Assembly (NCBI RefSeq): GCF_030269925.1
Contig: NC_085128.1
Coordinates: 1,366,501 to 1,430,500 of the forward strand
Origin: Bombyx mori
Lineage: Eukaryota > Arthropoda > Insecta > Lepidoptera > Bombycidae
Length of the DNA: 64,000 nt
Direction of reading: 5' to 3'
In this document: piece after piece, positions 11,543 through 22,283 of the stretch
How the letters are laid out: every line of letters begins with the position of its first letter
Position numbering within the stretch: the stretch's first letter is position 1
Notes under the pieces: generated by a model
Told to the model about the DNA's origin: nothing
The model's input: the letters and a program-made list of their open reading frames with translations, nothing else
The model's database searches: none
Translations under genes and position numbers: made by a program

Positions 11543-12370
11543 ATGTTTATGAAAAAGGTTATGTCAACTCTTAATCATGTAATACCGAACCCTGACCAGG
11601 TCTACATTACTATCAATTCCACCAATTACGATGCTTACCGAATAGCGCAAGATAGAATGAGATGGCAAAACATCGCGAGGACAAAAGTCATGGATGGAGT
11701 TACTACCCCTACTTTCCCTGGAGTTACTACCCCTACTTTCCCTGGAGTTACTACCCCTACTTTCCCTGGAGTTACTACCCCTACTTTCCCTGAAGTTGCT
11801 ACCCCTACTTTCCCTGGAGCTACTACCCCTACTTTCCCTGGAGTTACTACCCCTACTTTCCCTGGAGTTACTATCCCTACTTCCCTGGAGTTACTACCCC
11901 TACTTTCCCTGGAGTTACTACCCCTGATTTCCCTGGAGTTACTACCCCTACTTTCCCTGGAGTTACTACCCCTGCTTTCCCTGGAGTTACTACCCCTACT
12001 TTCCCTGAAGTTGCTACCCCTACTTTCCCTGGAGCTACTACCCCTACTTTCTCTGGAGTTACTGCCCCTACTTTCCCTGGAGTTACTACCCCTACTTTCC
12101 CTGGAGTTACTACCCCTACTTTCCCTGGAGTTACTACCCCTACTTTCCCTGGAGTTACTACGCCTACTTTCCCTGGAGTTACTACCCCTACTTCCCTGGA
12201 GTTACTACCCCTACTTCCCTGGAGTTACTACCCCTACTTTCCCTGGCGTTACTACCCCTACTTCCCTGGAGTTACTACCCCTACTTTCCCTGGAGTTACT
12301 ACCCCTACTTTCCCTGGAGTTACTACCCCTACTTTCCCTAGAGTTATTACCCCTACTTTACCCTCTCTAG
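11543..12370 (+). CDS. Open frame across the minisatellite (doubtful gene)
   Basis: A 275-codon frame. The first ~50 codons are unique sequence and include AQDRMRWQNIARTKV, which resembles the end of LINE reverse transcriptases (DR..W). The rest is the 24-bp repeat read first as TTPTFPGV and, after a 23-bp unit, as LLPLLSLE. The repeat unit has no stop in any forward frame, so length alone is weak evidence of coding. There are no cysteines, no recognisable signal peptide and no domain. More likely a retrotransposon scrap that ran into a minisatellite than a true secreted repeat protein. Confidence 0.15.
   Translation: MFMKKVMSTLNHVIPNPDQVYITINSTNYDAYRIAQDRMRWQNIARTKVMDGVTTPTFPGVTTPTFPGVTTPTFPGVTTPTFPEVATPTFPGATTPTFPGVTTPTFPGVTIPTSLELLPLLSLELLPLISLELLPLLSLELLPLLSLELLPLLSLKLLPLLSLELLPLLSLELLPLLSLELLPLLSLELLPLLSLELLPLLSLELLRLLSLELLPLLPWSYYPYFPGVTTPTFPGVTTPTSLELLPLLSLELLPLLSLELLPLLSLELLPLLYPL
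11696..12364. repeat. 24-bp minisatellite, about 28 units
   Basis: The unit starts ggagttactacccc and finishes tactttccct. Some units lack one t (23 bp, for example near 11880, 12190, 12213 and 12258), which shifts the reading frame. A variant pair with gaagttgct then ggagctact occurs at 11792 and again at 12007, 215 bp apart, showing that a block of about nine units was itself duplicated. Confidence 0.97.
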
Positions 12371-12395
12371 TGCTCCTCAGCACGACTAGAGAGGG
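12361..12395. other. Hairpin at the end of the minisatellite
   Basis: ccctctcta (12361-12369) pairs with tagagaggg (12387-12395). Inside, gtgct pairs with agcac around a cctc loop, leaving a three-base bulge. It lies directly at the array boundary. Confidence 0.6.
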
Positions 12396-13189
12396 AAAAA
12401 TAATTACCGCAAATCAAGATATCCGTGACAAATCAAGATATTAAGCAAGATATTCGTGACTTGTTCTCACTATCAACCTCTGATTTAATACCAAACACAA
12501 AAAAAATATGGTACAATTGGAACGATGTTAAAAATCCTATTTGTTGTATCAATTATCTTAGATTTTGCTTTTTAATTAAAATCAATAAAATCAATTTCGT
12601 TTTTCATTCGGCATAATATTATGATCCTCCGCGTTTTATAATTTAACACAACAATATTATGTATTTTTCGCTTTACTTACGCACACTTTCAGACATCACA
12701 CAAGATCACAAGTTTCACTTAAAAGTAACTAAAACAGGGTGATTCAGGGGTCTCTATGAATATTTGAATCGTCTGTTCAGTCCGACTGTTATAAAAGTTA
12801 AGCGGCAATTATTCTAACCAGTGTATGTAGTTTCGAAATATTTTCAATTTTCAACTCATTCAAGATTTCTATTTAACGTCGTCAGGCGTGTGGATTTAAG
12901 TGATATAAAAGTCATTGTTTACTTATGATTAGTGACAAGAGGCTATTTGTCACTAAATATTAAAATTAATGTACTTGTAAAAGCGAGAATGCCGATAACT
13001 ATTTTGAAAGACACATTCTGCTGACTCAGCGTCTATCGTATGTTCAAGCAATCGCCGCTGGGTAGCGAGCAGTATTCAAATGTTACTCGATCCGCATTAT
13101 AGAGCGCATTCGTCATGTCGTGCTCGCGTCTGCAAATACGTTAGCTTATCTATATACAGGATGTGCAAAAATGTTTATTAAAAAAATTA
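12396..13189. other. Spacer, nothing recognised
   Basis: Begins with short echoes of aatcaagatatccgtgac. The remainder is AT-rich without a gene. Confidence 0.5.
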
Positions 13190-13201
13190 CAAAAAGTAGA
13201 T

Positions 13202-14402
13202 CATCATCATCATCATCATCAGCCTGCGGCAGTCCACTGCTGGACATAGGCCTCCCCCAAAGCTCGCCACTGAACCCGATCTTCGGTTCTACGCATCCAG
13301 TTACTGCCAGCTGCCTTGCGCAGGTCGTCGCTCCATCTAGCAGGAGGGCGTCCTACACTACGTTTGCCGGTTCGCGGTCTCCACTCCAGAACACGTCTAC
13401 CCCAACGGTTATCGGTTCTGCGACTTATGTGACCAGCCCACTGCCACTTCAGCTTACTAACTCTGCGAGCTATATCGATTACTTTGGTTTTTGCCCGAAT
13501 GATCTCATTGCGTATTCGGTCTCGCAATGACAAACCGAGCATAGCTCGCTCCATAGCTCGCTGAGTAACTTTTAGTTGGTGGACTAGTCGCACAGTCAGT
13601 GTCCACGTTTCGGCTCCGTAGGTAAGCACGGGTAGGACGCACTGATAGACCTTTGTCTTCAGACATTGTGGTATGGGCGACGAAAAGACCTGACGAAGCT
13701 TCCCGAACGCTGCCCAGCCCAACTGAATCCTTCTGGTCACCTCCTTCTCAAAGTTGTTTCTACCTAGTTGTAGGGTCTGTCCTAGGTAGACATACTCTTG
13801 AACAACTTCGAGAGGTGTATCATCCACATCGATTGGTCTCGGAATGACGTTTTCGTTAAACATTACCTTGGTTTTATCCAAGTTCATTCCGAGGCCAACC
13901 CGTTGTGATGCAGTATTAAGGCTGTGCACCATTTCTTGTAGGTCCTGCAGCGATTCCGCCATGATGACGATATCATCGGCAAAGCGAAGATGTGAGATGT
14001 ACTCGCCGTTTATGTTAATGCCGCGTCCGTTCCAGTCCAGAGTCTTGAAGACGTCCTCCAGTGCGTTTGTAAACAGTTTCGGGGATATAATATCCCCCTG
14101 TCTTACACCTCTGCGCAACTGGATTGATCTCGTCTGCTCTTTCTGTCAGCTTGACACCGCTGCAAGGATTCCAGAACAGCCCAGGTCTCGATCGAGTCAA
14201 AGGCTTTCTCGTAGTCCACAAACACCAGACATAGTGGCAGATTATACTCTTCAGTCTTCTGTATAATCTGCCGAACTGTGTGAATGTGGTCCACGGTACC
14301 AAATCCTCTTCGGAATCCTGCCTGCTCCGGAGGCTGGAAGTCGTCAAGTCTCTGAGCGAGACGATTCGTTATGACTCTCGAAAACAATTTGTAGACGTGG
14401 CT
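13202..14402 (-). mobile_element. RTE-clade LINE, 5'-truncated, with target duplications
   Basis: The element runs 5' to 3' on the minus strand. It ends at a short TGATGA-type tail (13202-13220), which is usual for RTE elements. The 12-bp sequence caaaaagtagat occurs directly on both sides (13190-13201 and 14403-14414), which fixes the insertion at about 1,201 bp and shows that only the C-terminal part of the polymerase was integrated. Confidence 0.88.
13219..14402 (-). pseudogene. Reverse transcriptase (RTE-type), partial and frameshifted
   Basis: Non-LTR retrotransposon polymerase, which copies element RNA at a nicked target. Visible in order: SHVYKLFSRVITNRL and EQAGFRRGFGT; the first palm aspartate in FVDYEKAFDS; then a break near 14110-14160 where about 40 codons and the frame are lost; RRGVRQGDIISPKLF; the catalytic FADD in HLRFADDIVIM; VYLGQ; and the C-terminal WQWAGHISRRT and WRALGEAYVQQW. 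The endonuclease domain was never integrated. Reads from 14118 to 13219 in one frame for 299 codons. Dead copy. Confidence 0.9.
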
Positions 14403-14414
14403 CAAAAAGTAGAT

Positions 14415-15114
14415 AGTCAAGGTAAATGCTAAGTTAAGTTCATGCCCTATTTATAGTCTCGACATATTATTCGAAAGAAAATACGTCTATTGCTTAAAAG
14501 CCTCTGGATGCATTGTGTTCGAATACCGTTGTTGACGCGAACTATTTCGGTATGGTCTGATGAGTAGTGCAGCCGTACAATATTACAATGAGGACTTCTC
14601 CCTCGTAGCTCTTGCCTCCAGTAACTTAGCTTCAGGTGGTCGTGAAGTGAATGGTCATGGTAGCTTAAAGCTTAAGATGCCCTGCGCAATAAGCGTCTTT
14701 TTATACTGGAGTTCATATTTTGTAGGCAGTTACGAATTTTTCTAATTACGTATATACTTGAGGGAGCCCATATAGAGTCCCTTCTTTATTTCGCCGTAAA
14801 GTCGTGTTTTATGTAATTAACACCACAGTTGAAACAATGGGAGTTTTATTGTTGTAGCGGTATAAACAATTCTAAGTTATTATATTAAATTAGTTATTAT
14901 ACACATTATATATTATTTTTACGTTTTTAAATTTTCGGCGGTAAAAAAGGTCCTCTGTCACAGACTATCTTCTTTTTCAACCTCTCGTGCGTTCCGGCGT
15001 ACGCATAATTAAGAGGTGCGTTATTAAACGCCACATACTTAATACAAATTCCACGATGAAAGAGAAATATGTAAAATAAAACATATTTAAACTAACGAGT
15101 TTAACTGTTTAATC
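14415..15114. other. Spacer, nothing recognised
   Basis: One short stretch (14600-14650, cagtaacttagcttcaggtg) might be a very decayed SINE. Otherwise empty. Confidence 0.4.
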
Positions 15115-15235
15115 CAAAGTTTTGAAGGGATCAAAATTATGTTTAAAGATTCCGTTACATACTAACATAGATACTAACATATATATGAAGCTAATAACAC
15201 CGTATTAAAAATAAAACATACTGTATGTACGTAGG
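15115..15235 (+). repeat. Dispersed repeat, also at 43985
   Basis: Shares ttttgaaggg, then aaagattccgttacatacta and gaagctaataa with 43985-44090. Family unknown; it is a common insect repeat phrase. Confidence 0.55.
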
Positions 15236-15554
15236 AAGCGAGGGCGCCGTTCTCTGTCCCCAATATGAATATTTTCTATTGAATTATTAACGGTTCGATG
15301 AATGAGCAAAAATATTGTTCTGCTCGCACTTATCTCGGTGAGCACGCCGTGAAGTTTACACATTCGTAGGTCCCGATGCTGTTACATTGTCTGTGAACGC
15401 AAGGTGGATAATGTCCTTTCGTTCGTACATTGTTTTGAGGTCAAACGAGTGTATATATTTTATAAAGTCTTTTAAGTGTCGCTGGAGGCAAGCTCTTGAT
15501 TTACAGTTTTAAAAAAAATACGGAAGCTATTTAAACAAAATTGGAACTAACTGG

Positions 15555-15895
15555 AGTGCTCTGAGGAATTGTTCGAGATGATACCGTCATCTCGTTTTTA
15601 CCATCGCACTGCCCGCCACCGGAGTAGAGTACGTCCATACTACCTGGAGCCACTGCGGTCATCCACAATGCGTTTCCAGAGATCTTTTTTGCTACGTACC
15701 ATCCGGCTATGAAATGAGCTCCCGTCCAGGGTGTTTCCCGAGCGCTATGACATGACCTTCTTCAAACGAGGCTTGTGGAGAGTATTAAGCGGTAGGCAGC
15801 GGCTTGGCTTTGCCCCTGGCATTGCTGAAGTCCATGGGCGACGGTAACCACTCACCATCAGGTGGGCCGTGTGCACGTCTGCCTACAATAAAAAT
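15555..15895 (+). pseudogene. Jockey/CR1-like LINE, reverse transcriptase C-terminus and 3' tail
   Basis: Reads EELFEMIPSSRFYHRTARHR, then MRFQRSF, a stop inside the usual WNELPS segment, and PERYDMTFFKRGLWRVLSGR. This is the typical end of CR1/Jockey reverse transcriptases. The non-coding tail follows (gcccctggcattgctgaagt, accatcaggtgggccg). A frame disruption and the lack of most of the polymerase make it dead. The clade is my judgement from the C-terminal pattern. Confidence 0.8.
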
Positions 15896-16404
15896 TTTTA
15901 GCGATTACTAAGATACTACAAGAATTTGATCAGAATAATCACTGTTGAAGAACGTGGCAAAGTCATTGAATACACAGATTAAAAATAAATTCAATTACTA
16001 GAAAAATATTTTTACAACCGTAAAGTAGCATCTTATCAAGTTTTTTTATTTGTTTATTATTCTTAATTTTTCAATGGTCTTTTCCTGATTTACAATATTA
16101 TCAAACTAATTGGCGAAGAGAATTTGAAATTGAAATTATTGAATTTTCAACTATTCAAGTATGTATATTACTTTCTCAGCTACACATTAATGTTATAGTA
16201 ATATTTATTATTATATTATTCACCGGTGTCTATAAAATCATACATCCGGAAATTACGATTGTCGATTGGATTGATTCGCTGCTTCTAAGCCTGAACCACG
16301 GCCTCACTTACTTTCGCTGTGAAGAAACAATTTTGTTTCCAAAGCGAGCATGATTTCCGGGTCTAAAGCTAATATTAGGTCTGCGGGAGCATAATTGAGC
16401 TTCT
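15896..16404. other. Spacer, nothing recognised
   Basis: AT-rich, no gene seen. Confidence 0.5.
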
Positions 16405-16545
16405 TTTTTTATATTTTTTTTTTATTGCCCTTTTAGGCAGACGAGCATACGGCCCACCTGATGGTGAGTGGTTATCGTGGTGAGTCGCGCATCGACTTCA
16501 GCAATGCCAGGGGCAGAGCCAAGCCGCTGCCTACCGCTGTATCCA
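16405..16545 (-). repeat. Jockey/CR1-like LINE 3' tail
   Basis: Reverse copy: T-run, attgcccttttaggcagacg, cggcccacctgatggtgagt, agccaagccgctgcctaccg. Confidence 0.82.
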
Positions 16546-18233
16546 ATCATAACTTAAGTACAAAATCTCACTTAGATTGACATGAAGAGACATGCCATAT
16601 CCACCCCACATCAACCCATGACTTGTTAATCGATTCAACAACAAAGACAATCTGTACCCCGATTTCCCATAGCGATTCACCATGGCCGGCGAGCCAACGG
16701 CCCAGATATCCATGGTGCGTTAGTCCACCCACTCGCGAACATGGGAACGGGGTCGTTCGCATGGCATTAGCTATGGTGTTTCAGTCACGCTACATGGGTG
16801 CTAAATACTATCGTTTTGTCAGAAATGTACGACATATGATGCGTAAGATTTTAATTATAACAAAATAGTTAAGCCAGTAATTTCTCATCCGAATCTTTAA
16901 TGTATATCAGCACGGTATGATTTTAAATCTGAAAGGAGCGATTTTGTTAAACCCAGTTTGTAGGGCCTAAGCCTGCGATGTCTTGCGTATAAGGCACTTG
17001 TATTATGTGGTACAAAACAAACGCGATAGGTATCTCAGTCAATATCAGCCTATTATGTGGCTGATTGATTCATGGCTTAGGTACGGCTTCGTCCTTATTC
17101 GGTGCACACTGGCCATTGCATTTTACGAGCTCACGAGTTACACGTTATGTTTGACTTGAAAGATCTTTTGAAAAAATTGTCTACAAGCTTGGAACCTCCT
17201 ATGTTACAGGAAAGTCACGTATTTCCTCGCTGGGCCCCGAGTGTAAATAGATAACCTTATATTTCCATCGTCAAACATCATTCACAAGTCTACACTCATA
17301 AAAACAAAACAGACATAAAAATTCAATAAATTTCCTATAGCTTTTTAGTCAAATCACTCATGGCAAATCGGAAATATTTAGCGGCACCCCTTGTCCAAAA
17401 CAAGGGTAGTGTGACGTCTTTATCTACACCCCAGCCAATTCAAAACGCTACGCTTAGTTAGTGATTCTAAAGGGAATGTATTAGCAGTACTGTGCCAGAA
17501 GCGGATTTTGGTTACTTGTTTAAACCTCATTATATTTGGTTGAAGTTTTACAAGCCTATGTCGATAGTTTCTTAGCGATTACAAGAGTCGATCGACATTA
17601 ACCACTACGTAGTTACTCGCCATGGGACTAGGAAATTGGAACCTTAATAATGTTTCTACAACAGTCCTTCTGTCCTTAAGTCGGATACATTTTTTTATAT
17701 TTCTTTAAGTTTTCCAGATTTATTTCATTACTCATCAGTCGCGTGTGACCCAAAAATCACATTTAAAAAAAAAATCAGTACCTAGTTACTAGTTGTAACT
17801 CTGATTAAAAGAATCATTTTGATAAGTTGTATTGGAATAAATGACAAATTCTCTTTAGTTACTTTTGAAGCCCGTATTGTGTTTCGTTGTGATTTTTAAC
17901 GTTTTTTCTATCAAGGTATGTATGTCCTTCTTCTGACAAATACGAACAAAACAAAAAAGAAAATAACTGGTACCTACAGCCGTTCTCAGATGATGCCCCA
18001 TCGTACATCCGATAATTGGTTATTGTTTATAAAGATACATTAAGGTGTTAAGATCTTTCTGAACTATCGTTAATTTCGAACGCCGTAAGCAAACTATAAC
18101 GTGATATGTTTATCAGTCTGTTTTTCGTTAAAATATTCGCGAGCGGTCTAGAGGGCGTCCCGCTTAATTAGCAAACATGAGCGACAAAGCATTCCAAGGC
18201 ATTTTATTCAGAAACGAATGCTCGATTGCTTTG
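16546..18233. other. Spacer, nothing recognised
   Basis: 1.7 kb. Slightly GC-richer at 16600-16800 with overlapping short frames on both strands but no domain-like content. Confidence 0.45.
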
Positions 18234-18312
18234 CTGCAACTCCTCAGGATAGAGCCCCGTGAGCTCACCTACTCGCTGGGTGAATCTAGTATGAACCCTC
18301 GAGGTCATGAAG
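18234..18312 (+). repeat. R3 repeat, 3' fragment
   Basis: gagccccgtgagctcaccta followed by gaaccctcgaggtcatgaag, as at 58650-58720. It abuts the following SINE. Confidence 0.6.
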
Positions 18313-18314
18313 TT

Positions 18315-18750
18315 GTCGTGGCCTAAGGGATAAGACGTCCGGTGCATTCGTGTTGAGCGATGCGCCGGTGTTCGAATCTCAGGCGGATACCAATTTTTCT
18401 AATGAAATATGTACTCAACAAATGTTCACGATTGACTTCCACGGTGAAGGAATAACATCGTGTAATAAAATTGAAACCCGCAAAATTATAATTTGCGTAA
18501 TTACTGGTGGTAGGACCTCTTGTGAGTCCGCACGGGTAGGTACCACCGCCCTGCCTATTTCTGCCGTGAAGCAGTAATGCGTTTCGGTTTAAAGGGTGGG
18601 GCAGCCGTTGTAACTATACTGAGACCTTACAACTTATATCTCAAGGTGGGTGGCGCATTTACGTTGTAGATGTCTATGGGCTCCAGTAACCACTTAACAC
18701 CAGGCGGGCTGTGAGCTCGTCCACCCATCTAAGCAATAAAAAAAATAAAA
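18315..18750 (+). mobile_element. Bm1-like SINE, full length with tRNA-like head
   Basis: About 435 bp. Pol III-type A box tggcctaaggg (18319-18329) and B box gttcgaatctc (18370-18380), then the body (gcgtaattactggtggtagg) and an A-rich tail with aataaa. Non-autonomous; SINEs are mobilised by a LINE partner. One of the more complete copies in the window. Confidence 0.92.
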
Positions 18751-18999
18751 AAATAAAAGGTCAGAAAAATTGGTAGGATAAAAAAAACGCGACAGTAAAC
18801 AAAATCATATAATACGTATAATGAATATAGTAAACTACTCAAAGATTTTGGATGTAAACATCAAGTTATATCAAACAAATTCGAGGTTTATGTTAATAGG
18901 GTTAAATATTGTGATATATGTCATTGAACGGACCTTATAAGCTTAGATTATATTTGTTTGATTAGCCATGTACGTGATAGGGCCTCGCACCGCCTACCA

Positions 19000-19212
19000 A
19001 ATGAAGATATAGCAGCTGTTCAATTTCATATACAACTTGGGACTTATATCTCTGGTGGTAAGGCGTCCAGTAGTGATAAGTGTCTTGTGCGTCCGCACCA
19101 CCACACTCTGCTTATTTCTGCCGTAATGCGTTTCGATCTAAGTAAGGTAAAGCAGCCGTTGCACTGTTAAAATTGAGACTTAAAACTTATGTCTCGAGGT
19201 TGCGGGCCGTGA
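19000..19212 (+). repeat. Bm1-like SINE, decayed
   Basis: Diverged body (ttatttctgccgtaatgcgt, ttatgtctcgaggt) that the younger copy at 19214 follows without a gap. Confidence 0.7.
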
Positions 19213-19213
19213 T

Positions 19214-19490
19214 ACTGGTGGTAGGACCTCTTGTGAGTCCGCACAGGTAGGTACCACCACCGTGCCTATTTCTGCAGTGAAGCAGTAATGCGTTTCGGTT
19301 TGAAGGGTGGGGCGCCGTTTTAACTATACTGACACCTTAGAACTCATATCTCAAGGTTTGTGGCGGCATTTACGTTGTTGTTGTCTATGGGCTCCAGTAA
19401 CCACTTAACACCAGGTGGGCTGTGAGCTCGTTCAAAGATTTGTATAAGTAAAATTTATTGCTTACGCAATAAATAAAAAAAATGATGTCA
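19214..19490 (+). repeat. Bm1-like SINE, headless
   Basis: Starts tactggtggtaggacctctt. The tail is unusual: after gtgagctcgttc it carries an extra aaatttattgcttacgcaat before the A-run. Confidence 0.85.
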
Positions 19491-19761
19491 CCAATATTCA
19501 AATCATGAGTTTGTAAATAGCTGCTTAACATTAAGAAAAGTCAGTCTATTTACTTATACAGTTTATTCATAAGTCGAGAGAAAACTAAACGTATGAGGTA
19601 GATACAATCTAAATGTAATTATTTTTAAAGAATGTAGTACATACAGCCGTAAAATTTAAATAAGCAAATATGGACATGATAACACAAAATATAGTTTCTT
19701 TTTTCTTGAAAAGTTGTTGAAGTATTTAAGTGTAAGCGCTTTTTGTGTGTCTATTCTAATA

Positions 19762-19930
19762 ACCACGAGGGGCTATACTAAATTCACCGAGCGAGTAGAC
19801 GAGCTTTCGGAGCTCTAGTCTGGCGAATTTCTTAACACTAACCATAGCAAGAGCAGTGCTTCGCAGAATCTATGACCGGATCGGAATCGCGACCCACTGA
19901 GAAGATGCGGCGAGAAACTCAGTGGCCTAG
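19762..19930 (-). repeat. R3 repeat, minus copy of an inverted pair
   Basis: Minus-strand tctcagtgggtcgcgattcc and gcgaagcactgctcttgcta. Faces the plus copy at 20096 across about 165 bp. Confidence 0.8.
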
Positions 19931-20095
19931 GTAAACACCTTCGCAATATATAAAAAGAGACTGCGTCTTTCATTTTCTCTATTAATGTGTATTGTAGAAT
20001 ATATTTTTCGAAACATTGCGCCATATCTTAAAATTAGGGGAATAAGTAAATATAATTTTTTAAACTCATTTATGCAATTGCATTATTAAGTTTAG

Positions 20096-20295
20096 TTTCT
20101 CGCCGGATCTTCTCAGTGGGTCGCGTTTCCGATCCGGTGATAGATTCTGCGAAGCACTGCTCTTGCTAGGGTCAGTGTTAGCAACTCTCCGGTTTGAGCC
20201 CCGTGAGCTCACCTACACACGTTAGGGTGAAGCTGAAATAGCCTCTCAAGGCTATCAGCATAGGTAGAAAAAAAACAAAAAAAAAAAAAAAAATG
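20096..20295 (+). repeat. R3 repeat, plus copy with A-rich end
   Basis: Best-preserved R3 copy: tttctcgccggatcttctca, gagccccgtgagctcaccta, gaaatagcctctcaaggcta, then about 20 A. It lies immediately 3' of the zinc-finger gene. Confidence 0.85.
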
Positions 20296-20336
20296 TGTAG
20301 AAAGCATTTGGAACATAGCGTTATTTTATAGAAGTT

Positions 20337-20385
20337 TTATTTTTAAATATGAAAAATAAAAGCAGTGATTTCTAGACATTTTATT
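20337..20385 (-). terminator. Candidate poly(A) signals of the zinc-finger gene
   Basis: AATAAA on the minus strand at 20380-20385 and 20337-20342, about 230-275 bases past the stop codon. Such hexamers are frequent in AT-rich DNA, so use is inferred. Confidence 0.35.
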
Positions 20386-20610
20386 TGTAAGCTACACAAA
20401 TTAGAATATTTACAAAATAAAAACTTAACAACTAATATTGCACGTGAAGGATCATTTTAATATTTAGATTTAACAACAACGATAGGTACCTACTATTAAA
20501 ACAATAATTTAAAAATTGATTTCTTTTGGAGAAATACTTTAAAATTACGTTAGATTTTTGATTGGATTAGACTTCGTCCAAAATCTCAAAATGACTACCT
20601 AAAAGATTGC

Positions 20611-22044
20611 TTACTTGTGAATTATCGATCCACTATTGTGGGAATAAAATTGTTTGGATTTCTTGTAATTTTGCGAAGGGGACACGTCGTCCATGTCGCC
20701 TTCTTTGTCCTGGTGGGCCGTCATGTGTCTTGTTAAATGATGCCTCTCTCTGAAGCTCTCATTGCAAACCGGACACTTCAGTTTCTCCTCTCTTTTTCTC
20801 CTATTGGGATCGACTACGTTCTCGCTCTTGTGATGCGTTCGCATGTGGTAAACTAAGTCAGAAGTCATCCTGAAACTGATGCTGCACTTAGCGCAAACAT
20901 TCTGTGCTGGCAACGAAAAAGCAGCTAAAGTAGGCGGCAGTAAAGTACTCAGGATGGCTGCTGCTGGGTTTGCTATCAGCGGACTGACCGGCTCTCGAGG
21001 AGGCACAGGAAATTTCATGAAATCCGAATTTGCCGTTTGGAAGTTCTGAAATTGATAGGACCCTCCGGCTTGAAGATACGGTATTTCGGGTCTGAACGGT
21101 AGAAAATTCATCTTATTTGGTGACGCTTTATGATCCGAAGATTTTTCGTGAAACTCAATAGCTTTACTAAATGTGGCTGGACGTTGTTGCAATGCTGAAT
21201 CCGGGTAGCTTGGAGACGACGAGGGCGTGTTCTGACCTTTGAAAAAGCCGCTCCCGTTCATCAGATGAGCTGGATTCAGCAGGTTGTTGAAGTGCGGCGT
21301 CTTGGTGAAATTTACAGGTGGACTGGCCGCGGACAGCGGAGGGCTGACGGAATTCTGATAAAGCAGGTTATCAGGGCTCACGGAAGGATTCGGAGACCTC
21401 ATAGAATAATGAGACACTTTCGTAAAAGCACTTTTAGGTGACTCTTCAGCTCGGTCGTATCTTGCGCGGGATTGCATCGTGATTAGTGTTGGATCATCAA
21501 ATATTTTGTTTTTGTATTCCGGAAGGAATTTAGGCTGTCGCGCTGCGCTTTCGTTTGAGTTAGGTCGACTTCGAGACTTGTCCGAATTTTCTGAATCACT
21601 ACAATACATCGACTTACTGGGGTATTCGTCCGTTCCGACATCAATGTTAATATCGGAACTAAAAGTTGGCGATATGTTATTGTTCGCTCGAATCCTGTCC
21701 TCTTCCTGATCTTTTAGTGTGTTGGAGTTATCGCTGGAGTATTCATCGCGTTTATAAGCCTCTGGGATTCTTTTCGGAAATTGTTCCCACTCTTCACCGT
21801 GGAAGATTTGCTTGGACACTCGCAGTTGCTTCTCTGGCTGCTTCTGTCGAAATTTATCATCCGGCATCATCAGGAAGGCGACGTCGAATGATCGTTTCGA
21901 ACTCTTTCCTTGATTTACGATGGTCGACATCTCAGCTCTCCCGGCCTGAGACGTTCTGGCACTTTCGATATTCAAATTCGACTCTTTTGGATCGGGCGAA
22001 GATTCTTTATAGTTTTGATAATTATTTTGAACGTCCATTGTCAT
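20611..22044 (-). CDS. C2H2 zinc-finger protein, PRDM8/ZNF488-like finger pair
   Basis: A 477-residue single-exon gene. The ATG has an in-frame TGA two codons upstream and an A at -3, so the start is well defined. Residues 1-370 are low-complexity and Ser/Pro/Asn-rich, as in transcription-factor linkers, with a short hydrophobic motif RSFDVAFLMM at 51-60. The two fingers are C384/C387-H400/H404 (CAKCSISFRMTSDLVYH) and C424/C427-H440/H444 (CPVCNESFRERHHLTRH), joined by a basic RRKREE linker. No PR/SET domain is present. Family knowledge: the finger pair preceded by LLPPTLAAFSLPAQN resembles the C-terminus of vertebrate PRDM8 and ZNF488, nuclear transcriptional repressors. Inference: a nuclear DNA-binding regulator. 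Its lack of introns suggests a compact gene or an old retrocopy. Confidence 0.9.
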   Translation of the reverse strand: MTMDVQNNYQNYKESSPDPKESNLNIESARTSQAGRAEMSTIVNQGKSSKRSFDVAFLMMPDDKFRQKQPEKQLRVSKQIFHGEEWEQFPKRIPEAYKRDEYSSDNSNTLKDQEEDRIRANNNISPTFSSDINIDVGTDEYPSKSMYCSDSENSDKSRSRPNSNESAARQPKFLPEYKNKIFDDPTLITMQSRARYDRAEESPKSAFTKVSHYSMRSPNPSVSPDNLLYQNSVSPPLSAASPPVNFTKTPHFNNLLNPAHLMNGSGFFKGQNTPSSSPSYPDSALQQRPATFSKAIEFHEKSSDHKASPNKMNFLPFRPEIPYLQAGGSYQFQNFQTANSDFMKFPVPPREPVSPLIANPAAAILSTLLPPTLAAFSLPAQNVCAKCSISFRMTSDLVYHMRTHHKSENVVDPNRRKREEKLKCPVCNESFRERHHLTRHMTAHQDKEGDMDDVSPSQNYKKSKQFYSHNSGSIIHK

Positions 22045-22150
22045 CGTTCAATCATTTAGTTGAAACGCACGAAACTAAAACTTTGCACACTTATATCGCG
22101 ATATTCGGTTGAAAGACGCGTGCGTGCTACCCGACGATAGCAATACGAAT
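22045..22150 (-). other. Probable 5' UTR of the zinc-finger gene
   Basis: About 106 bases between the predicted start site (22150) and the ATG. Stops occur in frame shortly before the ATG. Confidence 0.45.
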
Positions 22151-22182
22151 GAGAGGGTGACATAAGGGCGAAAAATATATAA
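22147..22182 (-). promoter_or_regulatory. Core promoter: TATA box and initiator
   Basis: On the minus strand gttatatattttt puts a TATA box with its first T at 22181. Thirty-one bases downstream, ctcattcg contains an initiator-like TCATT with its A at 22150. This is canonical TATA-Inr spacing in insects and fits the gene at 20611-22044. Confidence 0.55.
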
Positions 22183-22283
22183 CTGGGGTATGCAACTACC
22201 CTTAACAGAGGCTTCGAAGTCGAGGAGGCGTGGCGCGACACACCAATGGGAGTGAAGCGAGAGGCGGGAAAGGAAAGTATGGT

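Noticed and set aside
11696..12364. CRISPR-like array
   Set aside because: The units are contiguous without spacers and the genome is eukaryotic, so this is a minisatellite.
13120..14266. Plus-strand frames across the RTE element
   Set aside because: Antisense shadows of the reverse transcriptase.
16531..16868. Overlapping frames on both strands
   Set aside because: Short, without domain-like content, next to a LINE tail.
18315..18390. Possible tRNA gene (A and B boxes)
   Set aside because: The boxes belong to the head of a SINE that continues for 430 bp with an A-rich tail. The same applies to 32925, 34610 and the minus heads at 39000 and 58140. No stand-alone tRNA was found.
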